Of a stretch of DNA of 64,000 nt, positions 11,941 to 24,836 are shown piece by piece; position 1 is the stretch's first letter; every line of letters starts with the position of its first letter. Location: contig JAEMBT020000009.1 of NCBI GenBank assembly GCA_018873245.2, positions 17,825,794 to 17,889,793 on the forward strand, read 5' to 3'. The notes beneath the pieces were generated by a model, which worked only from the letters and a program-made list of their open reading frames with translations, was not told where the DNA came from and made no database searches. The position numbers and the translations under genes were made by a program. The stretch comes from Archegozetes longisetosus. Taxonomy: Eukaryota; Arthropoda; Arachnida; Sarcoptiformes; Trhypochthoniidae.

Positions 11941-14900
11941 TTGTTCATAGCTTATAGATTAACTTGTCGTTAAGGCTAAAGTTTTCATCAATCATTTTGG
12001 TTATAATACTAAAGATGGCGAATTTTTTACTTATAGTTATTTACTTTAATTAACCTGAAGTCATGCTAATAGTAAAGATAAATAAATCATTATCCTGGTC
12101 ATGCATAAACAATGAGGACTTATTTAATTTATAATTTATCTTTTAATGTAAATTAAGGATTATATTAAAATGAAAATTAATTTTTTCATAACTACAACTA
12201 CTATTACAGTGATACTTCTCTGACAGAATCTAAGTCAAACCTATTTGTCAAAATGTGAAAGAATTTTTCATTTTCCATAGTCTCCCACTCAAGAAGATAC
12301 AATTCTTCAGAATGATTCTTTAGTTTTAGCTTCAAGTTTAATAGTAGAAGTCCTCCACAATTAATGACATAAAGAGAGATATTATTCTGTGTTTTTATTA
12401 CAAGACTGACAATTATTCATAAAAACGAAACTATTTTGACATTAAAGTCAAGTAATTGCACACAACGTGAATTTAACTTGCTTTCTATCATCAAATTTAT
12501 GTTCGTTTGGCATATCAACAAATTAGCATTTTATCAGCTGTAGGTCACACATTTTATTGGGTACTTCAGATGAAAACTCGACTCAATGCTCGTATACTAA
12601 ATTTATAGACTATAATTGTATTCTGTTCCCCATAACAAATGTGTCAATTCATTAAAAATTTAATTTATAGGTTATTAAAGAAGCAGATTATTCGCCTAAA
12701 GGCAGTGGAAGAAGAACAAGAATTAGAGTAATTGGTAGAAAATAGAAACGCTTGTAGTTTTTATAAAAGTATTCTTAAATCTATTAGCAAGCAGAAAAGC
12801 ATTTATATGAAATGAAATGAGATATATTGTCAAAACAATCAAACTTTAAGTGAAAACAAGTAAACTCAAATAGAATTTCGATTAGGACCAACGTTAACGA
12901 TTTTTACTTATTTAGCTGAATAATACTATAAGAATATTCTTAGAATGTTCTTAGAACAAAAATTCTTTCATTCCATATCGTTTGGCAATAATATTCTTTA
13001 TTGAGTTCATATATTATATTTCCTACTCTATAAGCGAATTAAACTCCTCTCATGTCAAATTTAAGTATTATGAATATAGTATTTGCCAGCTTCATACTAA
13101 ATCATTTTCCTCAGTGGTCACCGTATGAGCTGAGCGGAAGTGTGCCATAAATTTTTATGTATTCGTGTTATAAATACTAACGATAAAATTGCTATGCTAT
13201 ACACTGTTAATAAATGATCACATAAATGGAATGAGTGGTCAATCGTATAAAATTTCTTATTGTACCTATGGATCAATCAATTTTTTATTTGTAGCTTTCG
13301 AACCAGGTGCTATGAAATTCATATATTTCAATAATAGCTTGACATAAAAATTAATTCATTGATAGTTGGAAACTTTCATTAAAAAGTAAGATTTATTGAA
13401 TTGAACTTATTTCTAACTGATCTAAGATCTTTCATTTAACGATCTGTCGATACAGTTAACAGACTAGCATATAATGAACAAAAGTTACTGATTACTCTCA
13501 ATTTAATAAGTTATAAATTCTGCGTCAATTCTTCTGTAAATACTTATGAAAAGATACCTTCAACTGATTCTTATTCTGAAAGAAAATTAATTAATTATCT
13601 GCTCTAACCGTTGAGAAAAAAATATTTGCGTAGGATTTGATGCAATATTTTACATTAACCCAAAAACGTCATACACGCTTATAATTCCGTATATTATATA
13701 ACTTTTAATCTAATTATTTACGTGATAAAAACAAAGCTTATAATCGATTTATTCATGTTGATAATTACAGCTTCAGTGAATTAGGAATTGCTATTTAATC
13801 ATCCATTTTCTTGTTATGAATATTTCTGCTAATATTATTATAGTGACCCTAAGTTGTTTAACAGTCGTGTTCTCATTCAATGCTCAGACTCGCCTCCCAG
13901 CAGATTATTATGCTCGCTGCTCGTGCTCGTTCTCGTGGAAACTTGGACGCTTGGTCTCAAGCTTGTGTTCCCGCTCGGAATGCTGAGTGTCTAGCGTTTG
14001 GCGAATTTAATGAATATTTCTAAGAATTGGGCCCCGAAGAAGCAAATTTTCTCAAAAGCATATGATACCATGACTAAAGTGCGTAATAAACTTTTCAAAG
14101 GTTTTAATCAAGATGCACTTTACGCATATCCTATGTTTAAATTCTTTAAATCTAAATAATTTGCACATCTTTCTAATATATTCTATTCAATAATGCGTGC
14201 TTTAATCTTGAATTATCTGTTCAGAATCGGAGCTCTCATTCACATAAGTTGGCGTTTGAGCTCAGATTCACGACAATAACAGATTAATGCTCTCGACGTT
14301 CGAGCCCAGCACCGATTCTCGAACGTTATTGTTTTTTTATCAAAGTAATTTAGAAAATGATTACGGAAAAAGCTGATTAGAAAGTAGTACTCTTTTATGC
14401 TTGAAATAACAAAATATTTGATTCAATTTAAAAAGCTTTTTAAAGTTTGAGCTTAACTTAATTTGAATAATAGCGACTAATTAATTAAAGAAGCTAATCA
14501 TAGCAATTTCTCAAGCTCTGAGCTCTCTTTCTCCAAAATTAAGTTTTAGTTTATGGTAAGTCTGCGTATAGTACAAATAGAGCTGAAACTCAATCTAAGA
14601 TTTTCCGATAGAAAATAAATGCTTTTCATTTGAGTCAATGTTAGGATGATGGCATGGACTATGAACTCGACTATTTAAGTCTATTGCTTTCTTGATCTAC
14701 TGTGAGTCAAACATTACTGAGAATATAAGTTAACAAAGTTTTGATCAACATCTCAACTGTAATATAGTATTTTTTATCTTAATTTTTTTCTTTTCTTATT
14801 GACTTCTATTAACTAGATATTGAACATTCGACTGTTTCAAGTTTAGGTAGGCTTCAGATTTAAGCTTAAAACTCTCATCTGAGCCCTTAGCTGTTTATTC

Positions 14901-16340
14901 AACGTAAATAAATCTGTAAGTTTACGGCAATCATTTTGCGTAAAAAGTTGAAATAAAAACATCAATTCAATTGAGTGTCTCTGAATTTAAAATGATAAGA
15001 GAAATCAGGAAACAATAGTGATATTTGGGTAGAAATGACAATCGCAAATAGCTTATCACAAAATGCCAGTTTCAGCTAAATATTTATACACTTGAAAAAT
15101 AACTCTCAAGTTCATGAAACATTGTCTAACTCAACCGACTTACCCACACAATATAGAATATTCCCTATCTCTAAACTAAGTTTTGTTAAACTTATTGGTT
15201 ATTTGCAATAGAAATTTGTATTTCACGAAAGAATAAATGATTTAAGTTTCTCCTACCTTAGTCTGAATATTATGGATGAAGAATTTATATAGAATTTATA
15301 TAGAATAGCAAAAAGTATATCATAAGTACTCCCTCTACTGAATACAAGCTTTGCCTTCACTCAATATAAGCTTCTACTTTTATTATCTTCAAAAAACCTC
15401 TTTAAGAGTACTTATTTCAGATGCAATCCGAAAGTAGATTTTATGCATTTCTTTCTATTCTATCGTATATTTTGACGAACAAAGTATTTCATTATATCAA
15501 AGTATTTAAATTGAAGATTTTTGAAAAGTTTACTATGAGATAAGTTGCTGTTAACTCTGAATAGAATTACTTCTAAAGTTATAAACCATCTACATGTTAG
15601 TTCAATATTATCATTTGTAAATAAAGCTATACCTGAAAATACAGAAATCTAGATGCTTTCCTTTTTATTTCTTGTGATTTTTGAGTGAATTTTCAATACC
15701 AAATCAGTAATTATACATGAATTTATAATATTAAAGTTTTATAATTTTACTACTCTCACTTTGACTCAGTTGATGTTTTAGAGAGGGAGAGCAAGCTAGC
15801 ACCAAATAGAGCCATACATTTCGAACCTAATCTCTACCTAATTTTATCAATTTCTTATGTTTTATCATTCCTGATCGATTCCAAGTGATAAAAACATAAT
15901 AGCGACCAATAATTTTGAGTATAAGTCCGCTAAATTCGAAATCTGAATTTTATCTTAGGGACTGATTTTAGGCCGCGCTAAACTTCTATATCATTTTTGA
16001 TGTCAATATTTGATCCTATAAGTCTTCTGAGGTAATGAAATTTTGAAAGGAGTGCTTCTGTAATATCATAAAAATTGTTCTCACTTTTTATCTGAATTTG
16101 ATCACGAAAAATACTTGTAGATGTTGTCCTTGCTTTATGGTCTGGATAAAGATGAATATTTTCCAATAATTTCCCTATAATTTCAAATATGATAATTGCA
16201 CACAATCCTTTTAAGTTTTATCTTAAAGATCGATAAATGACCTACAAATGAATACATGAAATAACAGACTTATCGATGTATTAGACGATCAAATAAATGA
16301 TTTTACTCGATAGAATTTTTACCGATTGCTCTATTATGAG
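11941..16340. other. AT-rich non-coding stretch
   Basis: I recognise no gene. Two mildly GC-richer patches, at about 13880-13990 and 14220-14330, share loosely similar wording (CAGATTAnTGCTC followed by CG-rich triplets) and could be remnants of one old element. A 75-codon minus-strand frame at 15978-16205 has no known motif. Confidence 0.45.
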
Positions 16341-16342
16341 TA

Positions 16343-16681
16343 GAGCATTGCCAAGAGTCGATTTGAAAAGTTGAAAAAAATCGACTACAATAGTCGATGA
16401 AAAAAGTTAAAAAAGTTGGGAAAAAGTTGAAAAAAGTCGAAAAAAGTCAGCTAAATAAAGTGAAATAACAGTAATAAAAAGTTGAAAAAAGTTCTTAATT
16501 AGAATATTTCTATGGATACACTCATTTACTAAACTTAGGGGTCAAATATAGTCAATAAAAGTAAAAAATGTTGTCAAAAAAGTCAAAAAAAGTTGAAAAA
16601 GTCGTGTTTAGTCATTTTCGACTTTTTTGCCTTTAAAATCAAAATAGTGAAGAAAAGTCAAAAAAGTCAGACGCAATGCTC
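16343..16681. mobile_element. Non-autonomous TA-flanked MITE, complete copy
   Basis: The 339-bp element begins GAGCATTGC and ends GCAATGCTC, a perfect 9-bp inverted repeat. It is bounded on both sides by TA (16341-16342 and 16682-16683), the duplication made by Tc1/mariner-type elements. The interior has no coding capacity and consists largely of repeats of the type GTTGAAAAAAGTC on one strand and its complement on the other. Two further copies lie at about 16860 and 20183. A fragment resembling another end (TTGCTCTA) sits just upstream at 16327-16334. Confidence 0.82.
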
Positions 16682-16859
16682 TAAATATAACTTATCGGTT
16701 TGAATATCCAATAAATCTCCAAATTGTCCAATATATCTTTTGAATCTAGATATTTTGTCTTTTGACATATTTCAAATGATTAGTTAATTGATTTTCAATT
16801 GAAATGACACATTGAAAAAGTTCGTTATTGTGTTATTAATTAAAACATGTCTACGTATT

Positions 16860-17015
16860 TATCTATATGTACTAGGATTAAGGGTCAAAAAGTCAATAAA
16901 AGGCTAAAAAGTCGAAAATGAGCTAAAAGTTGATTTTAGGCATTTTTGACTTTTTACAACTTTTTAACATTAAAAGTTACAAAAAGTTTTAAAAGTCAAA
17001 GTCAACGCTATAATT
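16860..17015. mobile_element. Fragment of the same MITE family (right half)
   Basis: The sequence runs parallel to the right half of the complete copy. It has ACTAGGATTAAGGGTCAAAA, then AGTCAATAAAAG, then AAAAAGTC and TTTTTGACTTTTT blocks in the same order. The terminal repeat is degraded to AACGCTATAATT. Confidence 0.7.
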
Positions 17016-19360
17016 ATGAGGTATATGTCAGTATAAAGCTATTCGACATTTTCAATGTTAACTTTCTAGTTTTGTCTGCAAGATTGGTTAGGAGACTAGT
17101 ACTAGATACAGAGCGATATATTTGCAGTACGTTTTTCATATTAACTATTGATTGAATGTTTTGAATTGGACGAAATAGTTCAATAGGAGAACTATTGCTC
17201 TGACTGTGAGTTAGCCATTCGTGTAATTTCATTCTTGAAAAAGGCAGCTCTTGGCTTAGAATATTAGATTTGAAATAAACTCAAATTCTAAATAACATAA
17301 CATATTGACTCTTTTCGTAACGTTTTTCAAAATGTGATTCACCAGAAACTAGCGTTTGAAATACTCTAAATTTTTAAAATACAAAATTTTGTTTAAAATT
17401 TATCGCAATTTTTTATTTCTCATGTGAAAAAGCGATCGAAAATGAAGAAAATGATGTTAAGATGGATTTTCCAATCCATCAAATTTTCAAATTTTGATAA
17501 TCCCAGAGCTGCATTTATTTTGAAATTTATGAAAACCTAAAGCGAAAATTCAACGTTTTCAAAAGTTTGACAGCATATTTCATCCGATATTAGGAAGAAT
17601 ATGTCGAGAAGGTTTCACAATTTCTGATCAATATTATCGTTTCTCAAGAATCATGTCTTTTGAAAACCTAAAAATTTTTTGTTGAGATACTTTTTGAATT
17701 ATATAATAGAATAAGAATGATTGAAACTTGATCTTCAGAATACTATCTCTGATAAAACATTTGTGGAAGAATAGATTCTAAATTCTAAAGAACACTTATC
17801 ACTTATATGATAAAAATTGTAAACTTTTCCAATTATATCCACCTATTCATCTAGTCTTTTATTAACTTTCGTTTATTTCAATCAAACAGATAATAGAAAA
17901 GTTCAATTTTTTCGAATACATCAAGTCTAGAATCAGATATAAGCCATAATTATGTACTATCGAATTGTTTTTGCTTTTAGTTCAACAATAGTTGAAGTTA
18001 TAGGAAGTAAACTTATTTAATATTGAAAGACAACTCTATCAATCTATTATACATGCCATCAGTTATGAAAAGAAGTATTAAGTTTTGATTGTTTGAACAA
18101 AAAAAATTGCGGCTAAAGTGAAAATTTCTGGAGAAGTATCTAAAAATGGAAAATCAGAAATTTTCAAGAATTAAACATCAATCCCTTAAAAATAGTTGAA
18201 GTATTCGGTGAAAATTGTTTAGTAAATTGTCATTGCTGATGAAGAGAATAGAAATATATATAGAGAGTATGACATGCACTTGAATTGCACTCGAATTGAG
18301 TCAGAAGTACCAGTATGAAATTTCGAACAATTTAGTAGTAGAGCACTATAAAAAGTTTAAGTGGTATACATTCAATAAATATCAATATGTACATACTTCT
18401 AAGGTGGAGCTCATATTCAAATCAATCCAATTGTTATTGTTTAGTGATAGGGCTGACAGATGTGCTATTAGAAACAAAATCTACCATCCAAACAGAAGTC
18501 TATATGATTTGCATATTTAATATTTTAAGTAAATAAGAGTAATATCAGTTCTTTTTGATTTTGTCAAAATCAACTGAGGATTCATTTACGATATCATTAT
18601 TGCGATTATTACTCGAATATTGGTTTAAGTAAGAAATTACTATTGATTAGATCAATTCTTTGTTGCATTTTTATTAGTTACACAAGAATTTTTCTAAAAA
18701 TTTTAAAAATAACTATAAATTGGATAATACATCACATTAAATTTATAGCATTATCCATTCAAATTCAAATTTTTAATTATCTTATTTTCTTCAAACCTTG
18801 TGTTTCCATAAACAACTTTCTATGAGTTAGATCCTAGTGGACCAGTTCTTCAGTCATTGCGATTCATTTGTCTAAACTTGTACTGACCTAAAAACACGTT
18901 TGAGAAACAATAAGTGTTATAACTACTGTAGTGAATGGAGTCGAATACCAAAGATATTCAGTTTGAAAGTTAGATCAAATATCTCATTCACTAGTTGTAA
19001 TGTATTATTCAATTCGTATTTGTTATATTCAATTCATGAGTTCTTCATAAACACAATTTTATTTTAACGTTTGCTTCTCTGATCGAAAATATAATCTAAT
19101 TGTTTAATGTTACTAATGGTGAATCTGGACCTTCTCCTAAACAAAATTATCAATTCATACTCTTAAGGTTGACATTTTTTGAATTTTATTTTCTTAAAAG
19201 GATCAATTTTTGATAAGCTATCGCTCAAATACAATGAGCTCGAAGTTTTATCACTGGTAATAATGAAATAATGTCATCAAATATTAATTTTATTTATGTA
19301 GTAGAGAATAATAACTTGTAATTTCAAGAAACATTTTTCAAACAATTAAGAAGATTTGGT
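17016..19360. other. AT-rich non-coding stretch
   Basis: No exon, RNA gene or element end was recognised. The open frames of 60-75 codons at 17014-17232, 18296-18520 and 18643-18825 read as low-complexity translations of AT-rich DNA. Confidence 0.5.
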
Positions 19361-19579
19361 TTAGAAAACATTATTGTGCCTCAAAACCGATGCTTTCTGA
19401 ACTGCCACCAAATTTGAAGTTGTCAGATGTGGACCCCCTTCCTGGAGCAAGGGATCTTGTGCAATCTGGTTAGAATACTGATAAAAAGATCTATGCAATA
19501 ATTTTGGTGTTTTGTCCATCAGCTGCTCTATAACTTCAGTTCTAGAAGTCACCCAGGCTTCAGGATAACCATCATTTAA
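19361..19579 (-). other. Exon-like open frame, unidentified
   Basis: About 72 codons on the minus strand stay open. Their composition is unlike the low-complexity frames nearby: W, P, Q, D and H are well represented (DGYPEAWVTSRTEVIEQL near the start, QDPLLQEGGPHLTT in the middle). There is no convincing ATG, and a possible splice acceptor (AACAAG) lies just upstream. It could be an exon of an unrecognised gene, a decayed gene piece or part of a transposon. I do not recognise the protein. Confidence 0.25.
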
Positions 19580-19636
19580 CTTGTTTTACAATCTTGAGCT
19601 AGCACATTTCATTACTGAAAATAGTCCCTTTCTAAC

Positions 19637-19849
19637 AATTTTTTGATTTGGGTGTCGTCTCTCTGTCTAGAGGATTAAAGAATAGATCTAAGTAGTGTCA
19701 CTTTTGAGGATTTTATGGTAAAATTTTTCATTCATTCAAATCAGCAATAAAATACTTGAGGACTTTGCTGTAAAATTCTCAAAATTGACACTATTTAGAT
19801 CTGTTCTTTAATCCTCTAGACAGAGAGACGATATCCAAATAAAAAAATT
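19637..19849. mobile_element. Foldback / long-TIR MITE
   Basis: Two arms of roughly 90 bp face each other across a short spacer near 19730-19750. A 28-bp core is perfectly inverted between 19655-19682 and 19804-19831. The outer portion (AATTTTTTGATTTGG against AATTTTTTTATTTGG) and the inner portion continue with scattered mismatches. No target-site duplication is clear. It has no coding capacity. Confidence 0.8.
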
Positions 19850-20182
19850 AAAGCCCTTCGGCGATCAAATATTTAGTTTTTACCTATTAGAACTCCTAAA
19901 GTTTGAGGTATATGAGAATAGATGTTAAAGAATACCTCAGATTAAACCACGATCGCCAACTCACTTTGCCTGATAGCCATGATTTAACATAATCAAAATC
20001 TTATTGGGCCAAACGACTCAGGTATTACTATCAAATTGAAAGTATTCTATTATAATGATTTGGATTGTGATTGGTTTCCATTAAAAAAGTTTTGCTTCTA
20101 GTGTGAAAATCTTTGTTAATTATAGATGATAAACAGCTTGATGGACGGAAAAAATGAGCTGGCAGCCCCCATTTTGCATCAC

Positions 20183-20372
20183 TAGAGCATTTACGAGAGT
20201 CAACAAAAAAGTTGAATAGAGCTCAATAAATGAAGTGAAATGAAAGTAAAAAAGTTTGAAGAAAGTTCTTAATTAGTACATGTTTGCGCCTACATTTGAA
20301 TTTACTAGAATTAAGGATAAAAAGTGAGTAAAAGCTTTACAAAAGTCAAACAAAATGTTAGAGCGATCACTC
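20183..20372. mobile_element. Shortened copy of the TA-flanked MITE family
   Basis: The copy begins with TA then GAGCATT, followed by GAGAGTCAACAAAAAAGTTGAA. It shares AAAGTTCTTAATTAG with the complete copy at 16.5 kb and has the same ACTAGAATTAAGGATAAAA segment. The right end is degenerate (GCGATCACTC in place of GCAATGCTC). Confidence 0.7.
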
Positions 20373-23300
20373 AATTAAACAATTTACTCTAATTAAAATC
20401 TTAATTGAAACTGTGAGAAGTGACAGATAAAATTATATAAACTTAAAAATAGCAATATTTCAAATTAAAAGGCTGACGAGTCACGCCATAGTGAAATTCT
20501 AACAAAATAATTAGATTGTCTACAACGCAAATTTATAATATAATACAGTAATACCCGGATGTAGTTAACGCAATACATACTATTCAACTATGATTACCAT
20601 TCTATAGTGAGTTTTTTCATGCTACAGATTCATTATATATTCAGATATTACTGTATATTCTTTCAAATTGTTCAGTAGTTAACTTAAAATAATTGTTATT
20701 TCCATTGGGAACTTATGAAGAATTTACATAAAAAGTTAAAAACTTAGATCTAGTTATACTATATACTTATAAATAAGTCAAAATGATCTGAAAGAAGCCC
20801 AAAATTGACTGATCAACTTACTTGCGATGAGTTTGGTTACCAAAAAGATAGAACTTATTGGAAGAGAAAACATAGTTAACAGTATTCATCACTATTGATG
20901 TTTCGTTTTATATTTTCGCTTCAAAAGCTTAGAGGACTTTTTATAATTTCATTTGTTCATTTCAGAATATATTAAACTGGATAAAATTTGATTCGTTTAG
21001 GCAAACCATCGTATGAACTGCTAGAAGAATAGTACTCCAACTGAATTATGCTCTGACATTTTTAAGTTGATCCGTTTCTCTATCGACTATAAGTCGTATC
21101 CAAAACTAGTCTCAGTAATTAATGTTAGGAAAGGACTAATCACTTGAAGACCAAATTTGAACTTATTTTTGCAAACACGTCAAAACTTTAGTTTTATTAA
21201 TTAGAACATAGCTCCAATATTATGAGCAAGCTTGAAATAATGAAATAATTAAAATGACAAAAAAGTTCAAATCTGCAAAAGCACTCCATTTAATAAATTG
21301 AAATATGTGAATAAAAATGTTTTTATTCAGTTACATTAAAGTTAGAATTTAAAACTAACCAATTTTTAAAAGATACTTTTCACTAAATAACCGTTTTAAT
21401 GAGATATAATTAGACAATAGTTCATAAAATGAACGAATATTCTATTGACAGGACGTTATCGCAAATGATTATTATGATTAAGATTAATGACACTATTAGA
21501 GAGCTATTATTTTCAATACTAGTCATCGAAATGAGCTGAAAATCATAATTATCTGCATAACGAATACTTGAAAAATATGAATTAATATCTAAGAATTAGT
21601 AATAATATTTTCGCTAACCATTCAATTATTATCTAAATCGTATTCTAATGTATTGTTTAATGAATCGTCATCCGTTTCAGACCAAATACAGTTATTACTT
21701 AATCAATATAAACTATCATTTGTGTCAAATCTTTTTCAATTGATTAGTTTCTGTCACGATTCTAAATCTAACTTTAGTCCAATTGATGATTAGCAGAACT
21801 ACTTTTATGAAATGTTTCATTTTTATCTTTACTAATGTGTTGATCCATTTTTTAAGATACCATTCATTTGAAGATAAGATTCAGTGAAAGATAAGATTCT
21901 TATCTCAAAACTGATTCTATTATCAAATGGTTTTAAATCTATTTTAATGTAATTTTATTTGTAATAAAATGTATTCAAAATAAAGACCAATAAAGCGTGA
22001 ATTGTGGACTAAAGAAAAATAGATTTCATTCCAACATATGACAAATTGTTGAAGGCATCTACGATTTATTGAAGTGCTTATTAATTGCTTTAGTATTATT
22101 GGAGATTCGGTAAGTGGTTAGCGATTACTTTTGGTAAAATCATACTCTTGTCAACCGTACCATTCAATGAACATTTAATTCATATTGACCAGTCTTTCTT
22201 ATCTATTATTTCAATTTTACTTATTAATAAATCAAACAATTTCTTCAATAATATAGTTATAATTGTGATTATTATTGTAGCACATTTTCATAATTATCTT
22301 AAATTTTTATGAAATTTTAAATTAAATTTACTGTGAAAGGAGGTGTTTGACAAAAAGTGCAAAACAAATGCCGCACTCCGTAACTTTCGATTAGGTTTTA
22401 GATGCTGTTTACTTGGATCACGAACTTAAGCAATAATTTAAAATTTCAATAATTGAAAGTTTCAAACAGCAGTGAGCACGTAGCAGTCCACAGAAAGAAT
22501 TAAGTACGATCGTTCATTATATTCGGCCCTGTCAGGTTACGAAAACACCCAAATTTCATACTCAAAGAGAAAATTGACCTTTAACCTTTAATAACAGAAC
22601 TCTTGAATCTTGAGTTTTACCACCCGATATGATCCTCCAAGAGTCTGAAGTAGACCGCGAACAATTTTCAAAATCAATAGGGCATGGATCACGAAAAGGT
22701 TTTGAAAGAATTAATCTCTGAAGGAATTAATCTTTATTCAGTGAATTTCAGATATATTAACATACTGTGAATGTTAAGTAAACTTAATTAACATAAGATT
22801 AAAACAAGTATTTGAAACAGACTTATTGTTTTCCTCAATTCTTTTGTCATAGCTAATTAATTGGGTGAACAAATTTGACTAAACTCTATTCAATTTGATT
22901 AAATTTATGACTAAACAACAGGAAATCATACTTAGAAATATGATTTCTAAAGGTTAAGTAAAGTTTACTTTAGTCTGTATAAAATTACTTTGACTAAGCT
23001 TAAATGTGTGAATGTGAACGTAACTCTCAACTAAAAATAATAAAGTGTGAACAAATTTCTTTTGTTCTACTTAAGAAAATAAAAGCTTTAGTCATAAGAA
23101 GAAAAGGCCCAAAATTTATTAGTTTTAGATTTACTGGCAATTTTAGGATTTGAAATATTCAATGGCATGTCATTTTTTCTTCATCTGAAAGCGGATTTTT
23201 GCTCATATCTAAACAATTGCGAAATAAAGCATTTTTCAAAAATGCATTCAAATATTATTAACTCCACTCAATCGAAGCTAAACTAAAGCTGCATTATAAT

Positions 23301-24673
23301 AACATTCAAATATTTAAAACCCTAATTAATATGTAAAGCTCAAGTTTTATTAGTAGGTGTGCTGATAGACTGAGCCTTTAAAAATCACAGGATTTATAAA
23401 ACCTGAAATAGTAGAGTAAAAGAAATTTGTCACACTTTATTCTGACACTGAAACTCATTCTCATGTAATTAAACTGAAACAATTCATTTCGAACAAGTTA
23501 CAAGATGAGCATATCAACAGTACTATTAGCTAACCTCTTATAGAACTACTTATTTCAAGCTTGAAAAAGTAAATTTAACATAACTTAAAACTTAAAACTT
23601 AGAGCTAAAATTGCTAGCTTGTTCTATAACCAAGGTTTTGTAGTAAAGATAACTTCAATCAATGTTGGTATTTTTGGTGGTCCACTAATCAATTTTTGTA
23701 AGAAAAATGGGCTGCCAAGTCTAAAAGGTTGAAAAACATTACTCTAGTATGTTCTAATGAAGAAGATCTATTTGTTTTATAAATATCTTTCATTAACTAC
23801 TTCATATTCTACTACTTTTCTAAGTATTTAGTCCGATAAGCATTTAACTACATCGAGTCTGATCTGTCAACCGCTTTCTCTAATTTTCACTGAAAATACT
23901 TTAAGAACTATTGAAATCCAGCAGCCCTTAAAGAATGTTAATCTATTTTATATATGAAATACTATGCTGACGAGAGTGGCCATATATTTGAAAAGCACAA
24001 TCAAGGCAAACTTTTAGCGATCAAACGAAGCAGTTAGTGACCTCCAGTTGAAAAATAGTAGGTTGTAGCTCATGGAAAATACTATATTATCACTACTTAG
24101 CGCACAATATGACAGTACTCTATTGTATTTTCTAAACTAGCTATAAATTGAATAAATGAAGAGTGAAATTATGGAACTGACTGATGATGAGCTGTCAATA
24201 TACTATTTGCATCCAAGATCTAACCCAAAGTAGTGAAGTTACTTCACTACTTGGTTTTTGTTTCTTTTGCGAGTCTTAAATTGTTCTGATAAAAGTTGAG
24301 AAAACAAGATAAGTGGTGTTGTTGTTAAAGTTGCATGAATCATATGGCGTGACATGCGCACAATGAGTGTTTACAATTAATTTGAAAGTCATTTATTATG
24401 TTTTGAAGGAAAGCAATTAATACACTTTTTAATTGACTGTCTCAACAGTTTTCATAAGTTCTTTAACTCACGTAACAATTGCTTCAGTTCAGTTATACTA
24501 ACTACTAAATGAAGGTGTTAGAGTTCTTACTTGAAGTATTAGATAGTAGATTATCTCATTTGATCATTATCGTATAACTTTGAGTCGAACTGTATTGAAT
24601 TAAGTAGACAATTCTATCAGTTGTTTTCTGCAATCATTTAAATGAAGACCAACTTATTTAGTTTTAAAGTGTT
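20373..24673. other. AT-rich non-coding stretch
   Basis: No gene was recognised. The only notable local structure is the 25-bp palindrome at 24228-24252. Confidence 0.5.
24228..24252. repeat. Perfect 12-bp-arm palindrome
   Basis: AAGTAGTGAAGT is followed after one base by ACTTCACTACTT. There is effectively no loop, so the DNA could extrude a cruciform. It lies about 600 bp downstream of the minus-strand heat shock gene. Confidence 0.85.
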
Positions 24674-24679
24674 TTTATT
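24674..24679 (-). terminator. Possible polyadenylation signal of sHsp gene A
   Basis: AATAAA on the minus strand, about 160 bp downstream of the stop codon. It is a canonical hexamer, but AT-rich DNA makes chance matches common. Confidence 0.4.
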
Positions 24680-24836
24680 GTAAACTAGTATTAATATTTG
24701 AGTTAGATTTACATTTCAATTGTTTAATACATAGAAACTAAATTACATAAATATACAGCAAAGTAGTTATATCAACCAATTATAAAATGGCAGCCAATAA
24801 ATCCATGAATCACTTGTTTCATTTGCATTTCTCGAC

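Noticed and set aside
15978-16205. 75-codon minus-strand frame
   Set aside because: Its composition is moderately protein-like, but there is no family match I know and no splice context; left unannotated.
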